64,000 nt of DNA from Scenedesmus sp. ARA3. Taxonomy: Eukaryota; Chlorophyta; Chlorophyceae; Sphaeropleales; Scenedesmaceae. Below are positions 1-10,030 of the stretch, piece by piece (the stretch's first letter is position 1; each line of letters starts with the position of its first letter). The stretch spans positions 50,242 through 114,241 of the forward strand of contig RWJK01001870.1 in NCBI GenBank assembly GCA_004335835.1, read 5' to 3'. A model generated the notes under the pieces. The model was not told where the DNA came from and searched no databases. It was given only the letters and a program-made list of their open reading frames with translations. A program made the position numbers and the translations under genes.

Positions 1-487
1 AGCCGGCCCCTGGCCAACCGCCCCCTGGGGGCCAGCAGCAGCGCTGGCCTCGAGCCTGTGCTACAGCCCCCTGGCACATCACCAGTCACCCCGAAGTCGA
101 ACCGAAGTGTCCCCAAGCTCTGCAACCAGCTGAGCCAGAAGGCCGTGGTAGCTCTTTGTCAAGTCGTCCAAGGTGAGCAGCGCCCAACTGCCGGACAGTG
201 CTGGCACGAGCAGCACCGCTGCTTGCAGCAGACAGCAGCTGCTGCAGCTTTTTTTGCACTGCTGCACTGTCTGCTTAAGCCGGGCCAGCTTAAAAGAGGC
301 AGCTTGATCGCTCACCGGATGGCTGTTGCACAACAACCATTGGAGCAGCTAGGCTTGTAGTGCCACTGGTTCCCATGCATTGTGCCAGGACTTCTGCCCA
401 TGCGAACACAGCAAGAGCTCAGCAACAGCAGGACATTAAATACTAGAAAAATTGAACAATGGCTGGTCTTACTACAATAACAGAGAA

Positions 488-527
<40 letters not shown>

Positions 528-656
528 ACTTCCAACCCTGCTGCCTCTTTTGTCCTCACAGACGGAAAAGAAGGCAGCTACAGGCCCTTAGTGGCGTGCT
601 TTTGGTACACAATGAGCTGCTTAGCTTTGCCTGACTTCCTGGAGGTGCAGCAGTAG
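1..656 (+). CDS. 3' end of an unrecognised gene (partial, last two exons)
   Basis: The window opens inside an open frame read from base 1. Exon 1..172 ends in a GTGAGC donor. A second exon starts after TCCTCACAG at 562 and keeps the frame across the junction (split Asp codon), ending at TAG 654-656. The visible 88 residues are Pro/Ser-rich at first, then 'KLCNQLSQKAVVALCQVVQ', then a short hydrophobic tail ending 'DFLEVQQ'. The intron contains a CTG run just upstream of its acceptor, as do many introns here. No family is recognised from this fragment and the 5' part lies outside the window. A TGTAA at 1588-1592 could serve as a distant polyadenylation signal. Confidence 0.5.
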
Positions 657-2846
657 CGTCGCACTGTTGTCACGGCGCAAGGTCAAAAGGCAGCCGCTCC
701 AAAGCTTTACCCGCCCCTGACTGTGCAGCCGCCACAACTGTGCAGCAGCCAAGGGACGCTGCTGGCAGACTGCAGCAGAGCCAAGAGAACATAGCAGTGA
801 GCAAAGCAGTGCAGTCAAAGAATATTGCCATCATCAGAGCAGAGCTGTACTACCATTACTAGTATCAGAGCCGTCAGCAGCCATTGCAATGCACTGCATT
901 GAGCTGAGCTCAGTGGTTGTGCAATGCTGGACTGTGCCAGGCAGCACTTGAGCGAGTCCATGCTTTTTTGTTTGTTTGCGTCCTAGATTGCTGGTTCTGA
1001 GTGGAGTTTTGGACTAAAAAACATGGGTTTAGCAATTCTGTGTTGGCGAGGCGCAAGAGCTGTGGTGCACTGGTGTGCTGCTTTTGGCGAGGCACAGAAT
1101 GCAGTGGAATGCATGCGGCCTCAGTGGCACCTGGGTTCCAAAATTTGACAGTTTTGACATTTTGAGGGTTTGTGGGCTTCAACCACAGCGGCAGTTACAT
1201 TACGCAGTGTTATGTGACGATGCACAACATGCACAACATGAACGGCGCACACCTGTGTTCACGCAGCTTGCTGCGGTTACAGACAGCAAATAATCCCTTG
1301 GTTTGTTTCTTGACAGAAGAGCAATGCCTGGCTTTGCGGCATCCAGATACACACAATTTGAATGTTGAAGCAGGGCAGCAGTATTACTAATTTCGTGTCT
1401 ATCACGTTTTTTGCCATATGGGTGAGTGGTGCATGAAGTATGCATGGTCATTCCACACTAGTTGAGGCACTTTCTTTCACGGGGATGCTCTGCTTGGCTG
1501 CTTCCCTGCCGTTTAGTGGGCGGGAACTATGTTGAATGATCATGGATTTCTCATTTTTTGCTGTGAAATACACAGCGCTGGGGGCCCTGTAACTCTTAAT
1601 GATCATGCATGGCAGTGTTGGATGTTAAGTACAAAGCATTTGGGTGGGAAGTACGCCATATTCACGGTGAATAAGCATGCCTATGCATGCCGGTGCTTGA
1701 TGTGAAGTACACACAATGTTTGGGGGCCATGGCCAATTGCGGACGACGACCATGCATGTTGTTGGATTTGCAGTACGCACGACAATTGCAGAGTGCCAGC
1801 AGTGAACGGCGATGCTTGACATAGCTTTTCACACGCTGGCGAGATGTGCAAGGTGACACTTTGTGGCGTGTACAGCGCATACATTGCTTCATTGTCTGTC
1901 TGTAGAATGGTATGGCGGATGTTTCAACCAGCTGTGCATGCAGCATGCCAGCGCTGGGTGCGATAATGTGTTGGCTTGAACACTGTCATTAATGTGAAGA
2001 GTGTGTGCATGCATGCGCGCGCATGTGTCAAATTGAATTTCAAGTTGGAAGGGGCTGCCAGGTTCTGGCACTGTGGCCACAGGGCCAAGCATGGCCTGCA
2101 CTGCAGCATGCACTAGCACTGCACCAGTTCTGCAGCGTTGCCGCGCAGCTGTCATGGGCCCCACTAAATGATGTACTATTGACTTTGCAGCCAGTCTACG
2201 AACTGATCATCATGCAGTTTTGTCATCAGATGTTTGCATGTTGGTTGTGAGGCCGTGTGTCATATTGCGGGCGTGCTGTCATGACATGAATCACGTCACA
2301 TCATGTGATTTGAGCGTTGCCTGTGGATTCTGATGCCGTGTTGGCATGTAATTCCAATGCTTACATCACCCTAGGTGGCTGCAGCTGCCGAGCTCTTGAT
2401 ATGCAGCAGGCACTGGCAGGAGCAACTGACACAACTGCTGCCAGGCCTAAGTGCTGTGCACCGCGTGTCTGGTACTCTTGGACAATCGCATGCAGCCTAC
2501 GATGTACACATTTATTCTTTGTGAACCATTCACTGCTATAGTTTTTCAGTCTGACCGACGACGCGCCATCGTCGACATCGGAGTTGCCACCCCGCCTCCT
2601 GCCTCCGCGGGATCGCCGGATCTGCGCTCAACGAGGTTGCCGCGGACGCCGCACGTGTGCTTCGTACTTATAACACGAGCTACTTAAACAAGGCTGTGTT
2701 AGCGCTTCACAAGGCGGTGTGTTCTTGCTTCTGATAAACAATTCACATCAACATCCGCCAGCACCACTTCAGCAGAATTACGAACCCGTGCCGCCCGATC
2801 TTCCGGTTGCTTGCGTCTGACCTACCTGATATAAAACGAAAACACC
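657..2846. other. Intergenic, no gene seen
   Basis: Short frames only, none with family features. The part around 1560-1800 has loosely repeated phrases around CATGCATG and AAGTAC. The last 300 bases are presumably the promoter and leader of the following small gene, rich in CG and ending in a TATAAAAC-like stretch shortly before the ATG. Confidence 0.5.
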
Positions 2847-3258
2847 ATGGTGCTTTCAAAGTCGTCCTGCAAGTTTGTGCTTGCTGGTGTTTTGGTCATC
2901 TGCCTGGTCATGGCTGTTTCCAGCCGCCCCCTCAGCAGCAGCTCTGGTCCTGCACACTCCTGTGGGGACAGCAGCACTGCTGTCAGGCCCAACTCCCTGC
3001 TGGACGCTGCAGGATGGGATGCTGTCCTGAGCTCTGTGCGGCGTCTGCTGGGAAGCGCGCCAGTCAACAAGGATCACATGAACCACATGAATGCCATCCG
3101 CAAGGAAGCAATCGTGGTAGGCTGCGTGATTTGCCACCTTGTCACCTGCATGGCACTTTCCGATCAACATCATAGAGAGCAAAGTCAAAGCTGCAGCTGC
3201 CTGTGTTGGGAAAAGCCTTGCTTCTGACTGCATCTTTTAGGCAGCAGCTGCAGTCTGA
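2847..3258 (+). CDS. Small secreted protein, 95 aa predicted, two exons
   Basis: ATG at 2847 has a strong context (AACACCATGG). Exon 2847..3116 is followed by a GTAGGC donor. The acceptor TTTTAG at 3235-3240 leads into a very short exon 3241..3258 coding AAAAV and a TGA, in frame. The first 28 residues are a classic signal peptide: basic start (KSSCK), hydrophobic core (FVLAGVLVICLVMAVSS), then a Ser-rich stretch. The mature part is small and contains 'AAGWDAVLSSVRRLLGSAP' and 'KDHMNHMNAIRKEA', which looks helical. No family is recognised. If the intron is not removed the frame runs to a stop at 3225-3227 instead, so the C-terminus is uncertain. Likely exported or routed to the secretory system. 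Confidence 0.5.
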
Positions 3259-3553
3259 GTGTCATGTTGCTCGTGCCAGCAAACGGCAGTACCGCAAGTG
3301 AAGGTGCGGTGCAGCACTGGAGCAGCGCCCCAAGCCATAGCAAATCACCGATACTGCAGCCACATGCTTGTTTTCAATGAAGGCAATGTTTGAGATTGCC
3401 ATGGCGATGTATAATTTGTTGTCAAGACATGAACATGCCACTGACCTGAGTTGAGTACCAGCCTTGCTGGTGCTCGACTCAAGGGAGATTATGCTGTGCT
3501 CAGTATCCGTGTCAGCAAAGCGGTGCTGCCCTCATGTTTTCGTGATTGAGAAC

Positions 3554-3609
<56 letters not shown>

Positions 3610-4890
3610 TGCTCCACCCGCACCAGCAGTTGGCGTTTCCCAAGGAAGCTGGTGCAGCAGGCGACTGAATTTGTGGCTGCAGCCTATTGAGCCTGGCCTC
3701 GAAAAGTCACTGTTGGCGTCACTAACGCGCTACGTTACCAGCCGGGCACTTGTGCCTGCGTGGTTCACATGCATATGCGCGCGTCCAGTGGCTGCCAGCC
3801 TGTCTGGATTGGTTATGTAGTGTTGCTGACGGCTGCAGCTACGCAGCTGTTCTATACTGAGCAGAGTGATGGCTCGCAGGGCTAGTGCCTGAGGCAGGGT
3901 CGCGTCTCGGAGGCCTTGTTAACAAGGCTGTTGTTGTGTTGTACTGAACGTTGTTGTGTTGTACTGAAGCAGGAGCTTCTGGTTGCAAATTTCTAACTGC
4001 CTGCATACGGCGGCAGCTGCCGTGTTGACAGCAGCAGCACCGTAGGGTACGTCAGCATACAATGTTGCTGGTGTACAGGCCGCCTGACCTTTGATAGGTC
4101 TGCTAGCAGTTTTCAGCACAACTCTGTGAAGTTGTTGATGCTATGGCTTGCTAGGTAGCATGATCATGATGATGGTGATGATGAAGTCTGAAGTTTTTGA
4201 CAGTGAGGTTGTGGGGCGATACCGCACCGGTACACCGGTGTAGCAGAGGATGAACCCGTGGGTGAGAAATGCACTGTTATGGACATCTCGTTACTTCAGG
4301 GGGTTGGTAGCACGAGCTGTTCACTGCGCTCTGAATCATCCGATGATGCTAGCAGCAGCTGTAGTACTAGTAGTTTCTGCGGGTCCTATACCAGGATTTT
4401 TGGCCCCAGGTTGAACCGCATTTGATGAGCTGCCGTCTTGGACCGCATGTGCGTACGCTCACGTACCAGCAGCGCTGCGCTAGCCGGCGGTTTTGCATGC
4501 GACCCGCCTCATTTACTCCAGTCAGAGGGAGGAGTGGCAGGTGCTGAGGGAGCCGCCAGCACACAGTGGATTCAATGATGCTTTGATAGCTTTGACAGCT
4601 TGCTATGATGCTTTGACAGCCTGCCTTGCCAATCGACAAGTTGCCTGAATTTGAGGTGTGACAGGGCTTACACGTGGGCCGTTGCATACTTGAGATGCGT
4701 GTGTGCACATGTACTGCATGATGCAGTCCCTTTCAGGAAAGCTGCTTTGCTTGTAGAACTGTTTCAGGCATGACTGCACTGCATTTGCACTGTGTGTTGC
4801 TATGATGTTATAAAGAGTTTCAGCGTGCATGATGTTCATGAGAGGTGAAGTTGAGCTTGCGTAACTGCAGCGCAACCTTGTGAAGTTTTC
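3259..4890. other. Intergenic with a CTG microsatellite; no gene seen
   Basis: Contains an uninterrupted (CTG)n run of about 52 bases at 3556-3607, a short ATGATGATG run near 4165 and no frame with recognisable protein features. Confidence 0.5.
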
Positions 4891-4891
4891 A

Positions 4892-5149
4892 TACAACACA
4901 TTACATTACATTACATGCTCCACTCAACGAGGAGTGGGAATCCCAGTCAGGAGCCAACGAGAGGCTCATAGGGGGAGGAAACATAGAAGAACAACTCATC
5001 ATCGTCCAAACCGTCAGACGAAATCGCAGAAAAAAACTCATCAGCATCATCAATAGCTTGAGCAATAGCCTGAGAGGACAGAAGGACCTCAGGATCAGTG
5101 TCCGGGTGACACCGCATCAGATAGCAGCAGTGCACAAAAGCAGCCACCA
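4892..5149 (-). mobile_element. Possible 5'-truncated LINE-type retroelement fragment
   Basis: On the minus strand a frame (5183..4947) gives an acidic, Leu-rich 78-residue peptide ('LLSSQAIAQAIDDADEFF', 'DGLDDDELFFYVSSP'), unlike the Ala/Gln-rich proteins of the window and with different codon use. It stops at 4947, and 30 bases later comes a tail of three TGTAA units. The stretch is bounded by the same nonamer, TGAAAACTT (minus sense), at 5158-5150 and 4891-4883, which would be a target-site duplication. Tandem 3' tails plus direct flanking repeats and a missing 5' part are typical of LINE insertions. I cannot identify the peptide as a reverse-transcriptase C-terminus, and a small gene with a triple polyadenylation signal is the alternative. 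Confidence 0.35.
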
Positions 5150-5183
5150 AAGTTTTCAAGGCTTCTGGTGTGGCACTTGACAC

Positions 5184-7047
5184 CGTTGAATTGGCAGCAT
5201 AGTTACCTAGTTAGTTATATATCAGTTACAAAACTGAGCTCAGGGTTCGGTGTCAGCCTGCTCAAATCAGGCTGCTTCCTGTTGAACACGCCTGCCAGAC
5301 GGATTGTGCTTTCAACGCCGACTGTATGCAATGAGGCGCATCACGTGGGTGCCCAGGCACCATAGTGGACGTGCGACGTGCAGAGACAGCTGATGCATAC
5401 TCATCAGAAAACGTTTGTGCTGCTGAGCAACCTGGATGTGCAGGAGCACAGCTGCCGACTAGTCAGCTGTAATGCGGCCGGCAGCTTTTGTTTTTGAACA
5501 GCAATGCCACAAGGAGCGCAACACCGTTGCAGTGTCTGTAATTGTGCATTGTGTGTGTCGTGCTTTGCTCCTCATACAACGACGCTACTGCACTTTCAAG
5601 ACGGGAGGCACACTGCGACTCACACTGATGTAACACCAGTTGTTGCAATGGGCACTGCTGCCTGCACCTGCTGCCTCAATCTCAGAGTCCCCAGGGCTGA
5701 GACAGCCTGCCCAACAAGCAGCAGAACACACAGCCAGCTGAATACACAGAGCTGCTGCAGCTGTCTCGCATCAGTCAACATGCTGGCACGCGTTGCAGTC
5801 AGCAGTGCGCAACCACAAGGCGTGTAACAGCATGCTGTGTATTGCCAGTGCTCGGTGCACACATCCTGTGTGGATTGGGCGGGCACATGATGATACCAAG
5901 TGCAGCAATCATGCTTCTAAGGAAGGCAGCATAGCAGTTTCCATGCTCCACACCTCAGCTGGCCCAAGCTGCAAAAGGTGGCCCACCAGCTGTCTCATTA
6001 CTTCTGTAAACATCACTGGCAAGGTAGAGGGCGTGGAGCCCAGGGCACAGCCCCTGGCCACACACGCCTTCTCCAGCCTGAACTTACCCAGGAGCTGCAG
6101 AGCTGCCTGGGTAGTCACTCACTCACTCACGAAGTCACTGCTGACTTATAATACATTGGCACTGTGACGCAGCATGCCATGCAATGTGTGCTGCTGGCAG
6201 GTCATGGAAACCACCACAGAAACCACCACAGAGAAACACCATTGCATCGCAGCAGCCAATGTGCAAGAACTGCTGCAAGCTGGCGCCCAACATTTAAGAT
6301 CCAGAGACAATTGCTCAAGGAGCAGGTGAGTGTGCCCACTGCCCCCAACTAGCTTCTCCAGTGCAAATGAAGTGGAAACACAATGCGTTCCCTGCTGCAG
6401 CCATGTAATATGACAGTTGTAGCATGGTAAATGCACAACCGTTCAGCTGCAAGCAATGCTGGTGCAGAAACACCATGCCATGTGCAGAATGCAATTTGCA
6501 GAAACAAACCGCAACGACGGTACTGCCAGCTGGCGTCGCGCGCATGCACGGCATGTGCGTGCATACGTAGAGTCCCGCAATTCCGATGACGTAGCAGGGA
6601 ACAGCGGGAAGAGAGGGTGTTGCAGCAGCACGCCGCTAGTGCTGGGAAGCTTGGTAGTCTGTGATGTGTGGTCACCTGCCTCCCATGCCTGTTAGAAGCC
6701 GGCGTGGATTCTGCTGATAGGCGTGTGCACAGGTACGCCTGCTGGCCACACACGCCTTTTCCAGCCCTAACTGACCCAGGAGCTGCAGAGCTGTCTGGGT
6801 AGTCACTCACTCAATCACTCACAGGCAGCACTGGGTGGCGGTGGCGGCACCTGCCACAAGTGCCACAGCCAGGGCGTGTGATGATGGTGGCATGACGCTG
6901 CGAGGCATCTGCTGTCGGCAGAGCCCTGCTGCTCTTCCAGAACTTCCAGAACTTCCAGAACTCTGCAGCGCTGCTGCAGGGGCGTCGTGCCTGTTGAAAA
7001 AGGTTGGCAGCGCTGGCGGCAGCAGGCTAGGCAGCTGTTCGGCATCA
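5184..7047. other. Unresolved stretch with coding-like segments
   Basis: Two related 76-80 base segments occur at 6055-6130 and 6743-6822. On the minus strand both read the same peptide type (TTQ-A/T-ALQLLG-K/Q, then LEKACVA), and the lower one continues in frame to a stop at 5909 with a Leu-rich helical look ('LPVMFTEVMRQLVGHLLQLG'). This suggests an exon pair of an unrecognised minus-strand gene or a pseudogene. On the plus strand, 6228-6290 carries ankyrin-like phrases in two different frames (TPLHR, then AANVQELLQAGA). No complete gene could be built. Confidence 0.3.
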
Positions 7048-7270
7048 TCTCCCGGCAGACTCTGAGGCCTCCTGCTCCTCTGGCAGACTAGTCTGCTGTG
7101 GGCTGGCAGGGCTACTGCTTGGGGACGGTTTGCCAGTTGTGGCTGCGGCGGCAAGCTAGGCAAGCTAGGCAACCGCTGTAAATAATCTGCCGCCAGATTC
7201 TGTTGCCTCCCGCTGCTCCAGACTTTGCTGGGGGCTGGCAGAGCTGCTGGTGCCTGGCGTTGTGCCTGTT
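7048..7270 (-). repeat. Two downstream copies of the Mini-RNase III terminal coding segment
   Basis: The C-terminal phrase of the terminal exon (SSAASPQQTVEEQEA) recurs as SSASPQQSLEQREA (7270-7186) and SPASPQQTSLPEEQEA (7152-7048), each in an open minus-strand frame that soon stops. They lie behind the stop codon at 7317, so they are either 3' untranslated copies or alternative terminal exons. Confidence 0.65.
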
Positions 7271-7316
7271 TGCAGCTGTGGCTGTGTTTGGCGAGGGCTG
7301 CGCAGCTGGTGTGGGG

Positions 7317-8616
7317 TCACTCACTGGTTGCGGGATCTGCGGCCTCTTGCTCTTCCACTGTTTGCTGCGGGCTGGCAGCGCTGCTGCTGCCGGGCGTGCC
7401 TGGTTGTGGTGGCAGCAGCGCACCCACCAGCAGCTCTAGGCGGTGAGGGTCGCTTAGGTGCAGGTGGCCCACCTGCGACATGCACCGGTTGCAGCAATGT
7501 GGGCTTCCTTGCCTGATGGGGCATTTCTGCAACTACACGCATATGCACACGACCGCATCCGTAACTGTGGAAGCACCATTGCAGCCGCATGCAACGACAC
7601 ACGCCCACAAAGCAGCTGTGCATTGCCAGCGTAGCATAGGAGTCAGCGACCCACCAGGGCCTCCAGCATCTGTTTACCAACACCTGCCGCCACAATATGC
7701 AAGCATCACACAAGCAACCAGCCGGACACTGCCAGCCACCCACCAGCGCCTGCATCGCGGTCGCCTTTCTGTACGCCGTTGCTGCTACCACACGCATTAA
7801 ACACATCCATACATAAACTCATCACTCTTGCAATAACCCACCAGGGTTTCCAGAGCTGTGGCCTTCCTGTACGCCTCTGCTGCTGCTGCAAGGCTTGCAC
7901 GGCACAACCTTGTCACTGCCTTTGACCACCTTCAACAGCCACCAACTCCTTCAAGAAAATACGTGCAAAGCAGCCAAGCAGCAACAGTGCAACTGCCAGC
8001 GACCCACCAGGGCCTCCAGTTCTGTTGCCTTCCTGTACGCCACTGCTGCCGCCACATGCAACACAAATACATCCACACATACACTCATCACTGTTGCAGC
8101 AACGCACCAGGGCCTCAAGTGCTGTGGCCTTCCTGTAAGCCTCTGCTGCCGCCACACACAACACAAACACATCCACATCACAAATCACAGTATAACAATT
8201 GCAGCAACCCACCAAAGCCTCCAGAGCTGTGGCCTTCCTGTCCGCCTCTGCTGCTGCTGCAAGGTCTACACAGCACAACGTCCCTGCCTTTGACCACTTT
8301 CAACAGCCACCTCAAGCAGCACCGAAAAGCCAAAACACCGAAAAGCAGCCCAGCAGCATCAGCAAAACAGTCAGCAGCCCACCAGCGCCTCCAGAGCTGC
8401 TGCCTTCCTGTAAGCCTCTGCTGCCGCCGCATGCAACACAAACACATCCATACATCACACTACAACAGTTGCAGCCACCCACCAGGGCCTCCAGAGCTGT
8501 CGCTTTCCTGTACGCTTCTGCTGCTGCAGGGCTGTCGAAGCGCTTCCGCAGCTTGACAGCCTGCCAGGCAGCGATGCGGCGCAGCAGCGCAGCCTCAGCA
8601 GCAGTCAGCTGCAGCG

Positions 8617-8660
<44 letters not shown>

Positions 8661-9669
8661 AGCAGCTGATCGAACAAGGCTGCCTGCAGGTTGTGGGTTT
8701 GGGGAGTGAAGCAATGTATGCAGAGGGGTGCTGGTGAGCAGTGGGCAACAGCGTGATGTGTTACTGCTGGGTGTGACATGAGCATGTTGTGTATGGTATG
8801 CAGCCGTAGTAGCGTGCTGCACGGCCTGGCACATGCTGTTTGTTGTGCTGCTGGGTCAAACGACTTGGTCATAGTTGTCCCAATAGTCAAGCAAAGCAGC
8901 GTGTGCCGTTACCTGTCCTTCTGCAGTCACGTAAGGCCGCACCGCGCTCTGGTACAGTGAGTGGTGCTTTGGGGGGTTGAGGAAGTGGCGCCGCACACAC
9001 AGCTGCAGTGCAGGAGAACCAACAAGAAGCCCTCTGTTGTGTCAATGCTGGCACAGCGCACAAGGTGATGAGCAGTGCTGATCTGGCCAGCTGTTGCAGC
9101 ACTTTGCGAGTGAGCCAGCTCCAAAGAAGCTGTACTGCAGCTGCTGAAGCTCTACTCGCAGAGCGCCTCAACTAGCATGCAGCTGCAAAGGCAAGTGGCA
9201 GCCGCAGTAACACATGGGTGCTGCTAAAGAATTGTGTAGCAGACTGCAGGGCTGCTGCTGATGATGCTGCTCGATGGCTGACTGCTGCTGCTGCTGCTGC
9301 TGCTGCTGCCATTGTTGCAGGGAGCCGGGTGGCTCCTGCACACAGCTGGCCAATACAGCTACTACTCACACTCCAGATAGCATCGCCAAGGAAGGCTAGC
9401 GCCAGTGTATCGTCTGCTGTACTGCTGACAGCTTTGATTGGTTTGCTATTGCTGGCAGCAGCGGCTTGTATGCTTCTGCGAGGAGTGCGGCACGCTGCAA
9501 AGAAGCTGGCTGCTGGCCGTAACCTAGTTTGTGACGGCAGCGTTGATTGTTCAGCTAGGCTGGAAAAGCGTGTGAATCCAGATGTTGGTACAGTTGTGCT
9601 GCTGCATTTGTGCCTACACCCTGCTTGTCCGTGATGTTGCTGTAGCTGCGTCATGTTGCTGGCATGCAT
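7317..9669 (-). CDS. mrnC: Mini-ribonuclease III (plastid-type RNase III domain protein), 4 exons, about 248 aa
   Basis: Exons (minus): 9669..9370, 9002..8913, 8683..8483, 7472..7317, all joining in frame. The first frame codon is GTG/CTG-like at 9669 with an ATG at 9654, so the start is 9654 or in that neighbourhood. The N-terminus (Arg/Ser/Ala-rich, about 75 residues) resembles a chloroplast transit peptide. Then come 'LALAFLGDAIWS' (RNase III first motif with the catalytic Asp), 'LCVRRHFLNPPKHHSLYQ', a poly-Ser loop, 'RIAAWQAVKLRKRF', and 'AYRKATALEAL' joined to 'VGHLHLSDPHRLELLV', the Mini-III C-terminal motif with the catalytic Glu. The family matures 23S rRNA in bacteria and acts on plastid RNAs in plants. 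The last codons overlap a perfect GTGAGT donor, so an alternative C-terminus is possible. The intron 8482-7473 holds seven partial copies of exon 3. Confidence 0.85.
7651..8476 (-). repeat. Array of seven exon-3-end/intron copies in Mini-RNase III
   Basis: The last ~50 bases of exon 3 (coding AEAYRKATALEAL plus the GTGGGT/GTGCGT donor) recur with start points near 8376, 8207, 8102, 7999, 7838, 7737 and, degenerate, 7651. Each copy is preceded by CTGCTGCCGCCA-like or CTGCTGCTGCAA-like sequence and separated by one of two spacer types. The short spacer (~45-50 bases) contains ACACAAACACATCC. The long spacer (~105-115 bases) contains TTTGACCAC and TTCAACAGCCACC. The order shows that the block 7838-8158 is itself a copy of the block 8207-8530. 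Confidence 0.85.
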
Positions 9670-10030
9670 GCTGCAGCTTGTGCTACGCAGCAGCCTGGCC
9701 TGGCAGCACCAGAAATTGTCAACACACAGTTGTAGAGGGGATATAGCACAGATGATCTATGATGGGGCTTCGGGTGGAGCAACTTTGACCGACTGTTACT
9801 GTCACACAGGGCACAGGGGTCAAGAGATGCTGGCTGCATCGTTCCGCAGGGCAAGTATGCCCATACCACGGATCTTTGTTACAACTGAACTGAGAGCGCA
9901 CAAACAAGCAAACAGAGACCTGCGCAGGACAGCGTAGGGAGAGGCCACACTGGCCTGAGCAGACGTTAGCCATCCCTTGGGCGTTTTTTTCAGCGAGGCT
10001 TAGCCTTCGCTGTTCCCACGCCTTAAGGAG
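9670..10030. promoter_or_regulatory. Divergent upstream region of Mini-RNase III and ZIP genes
   Basis: About 360 bases separate the minus-strand start near 9654-9669 from the plus-strand ATG at 10031. No clear TATA box or other named element is seen. It should contain both promoters because the genes point away from each other. Confidence 0.35.

Noticed and set aside
7651..8530. CRISPR-like appearance of regularly spaced repeats
   Set aside because: Repeats are exon ends with donors in a eukaryotic intron, spacers are themselves repeated, and no cas genes or palindromic units are present.
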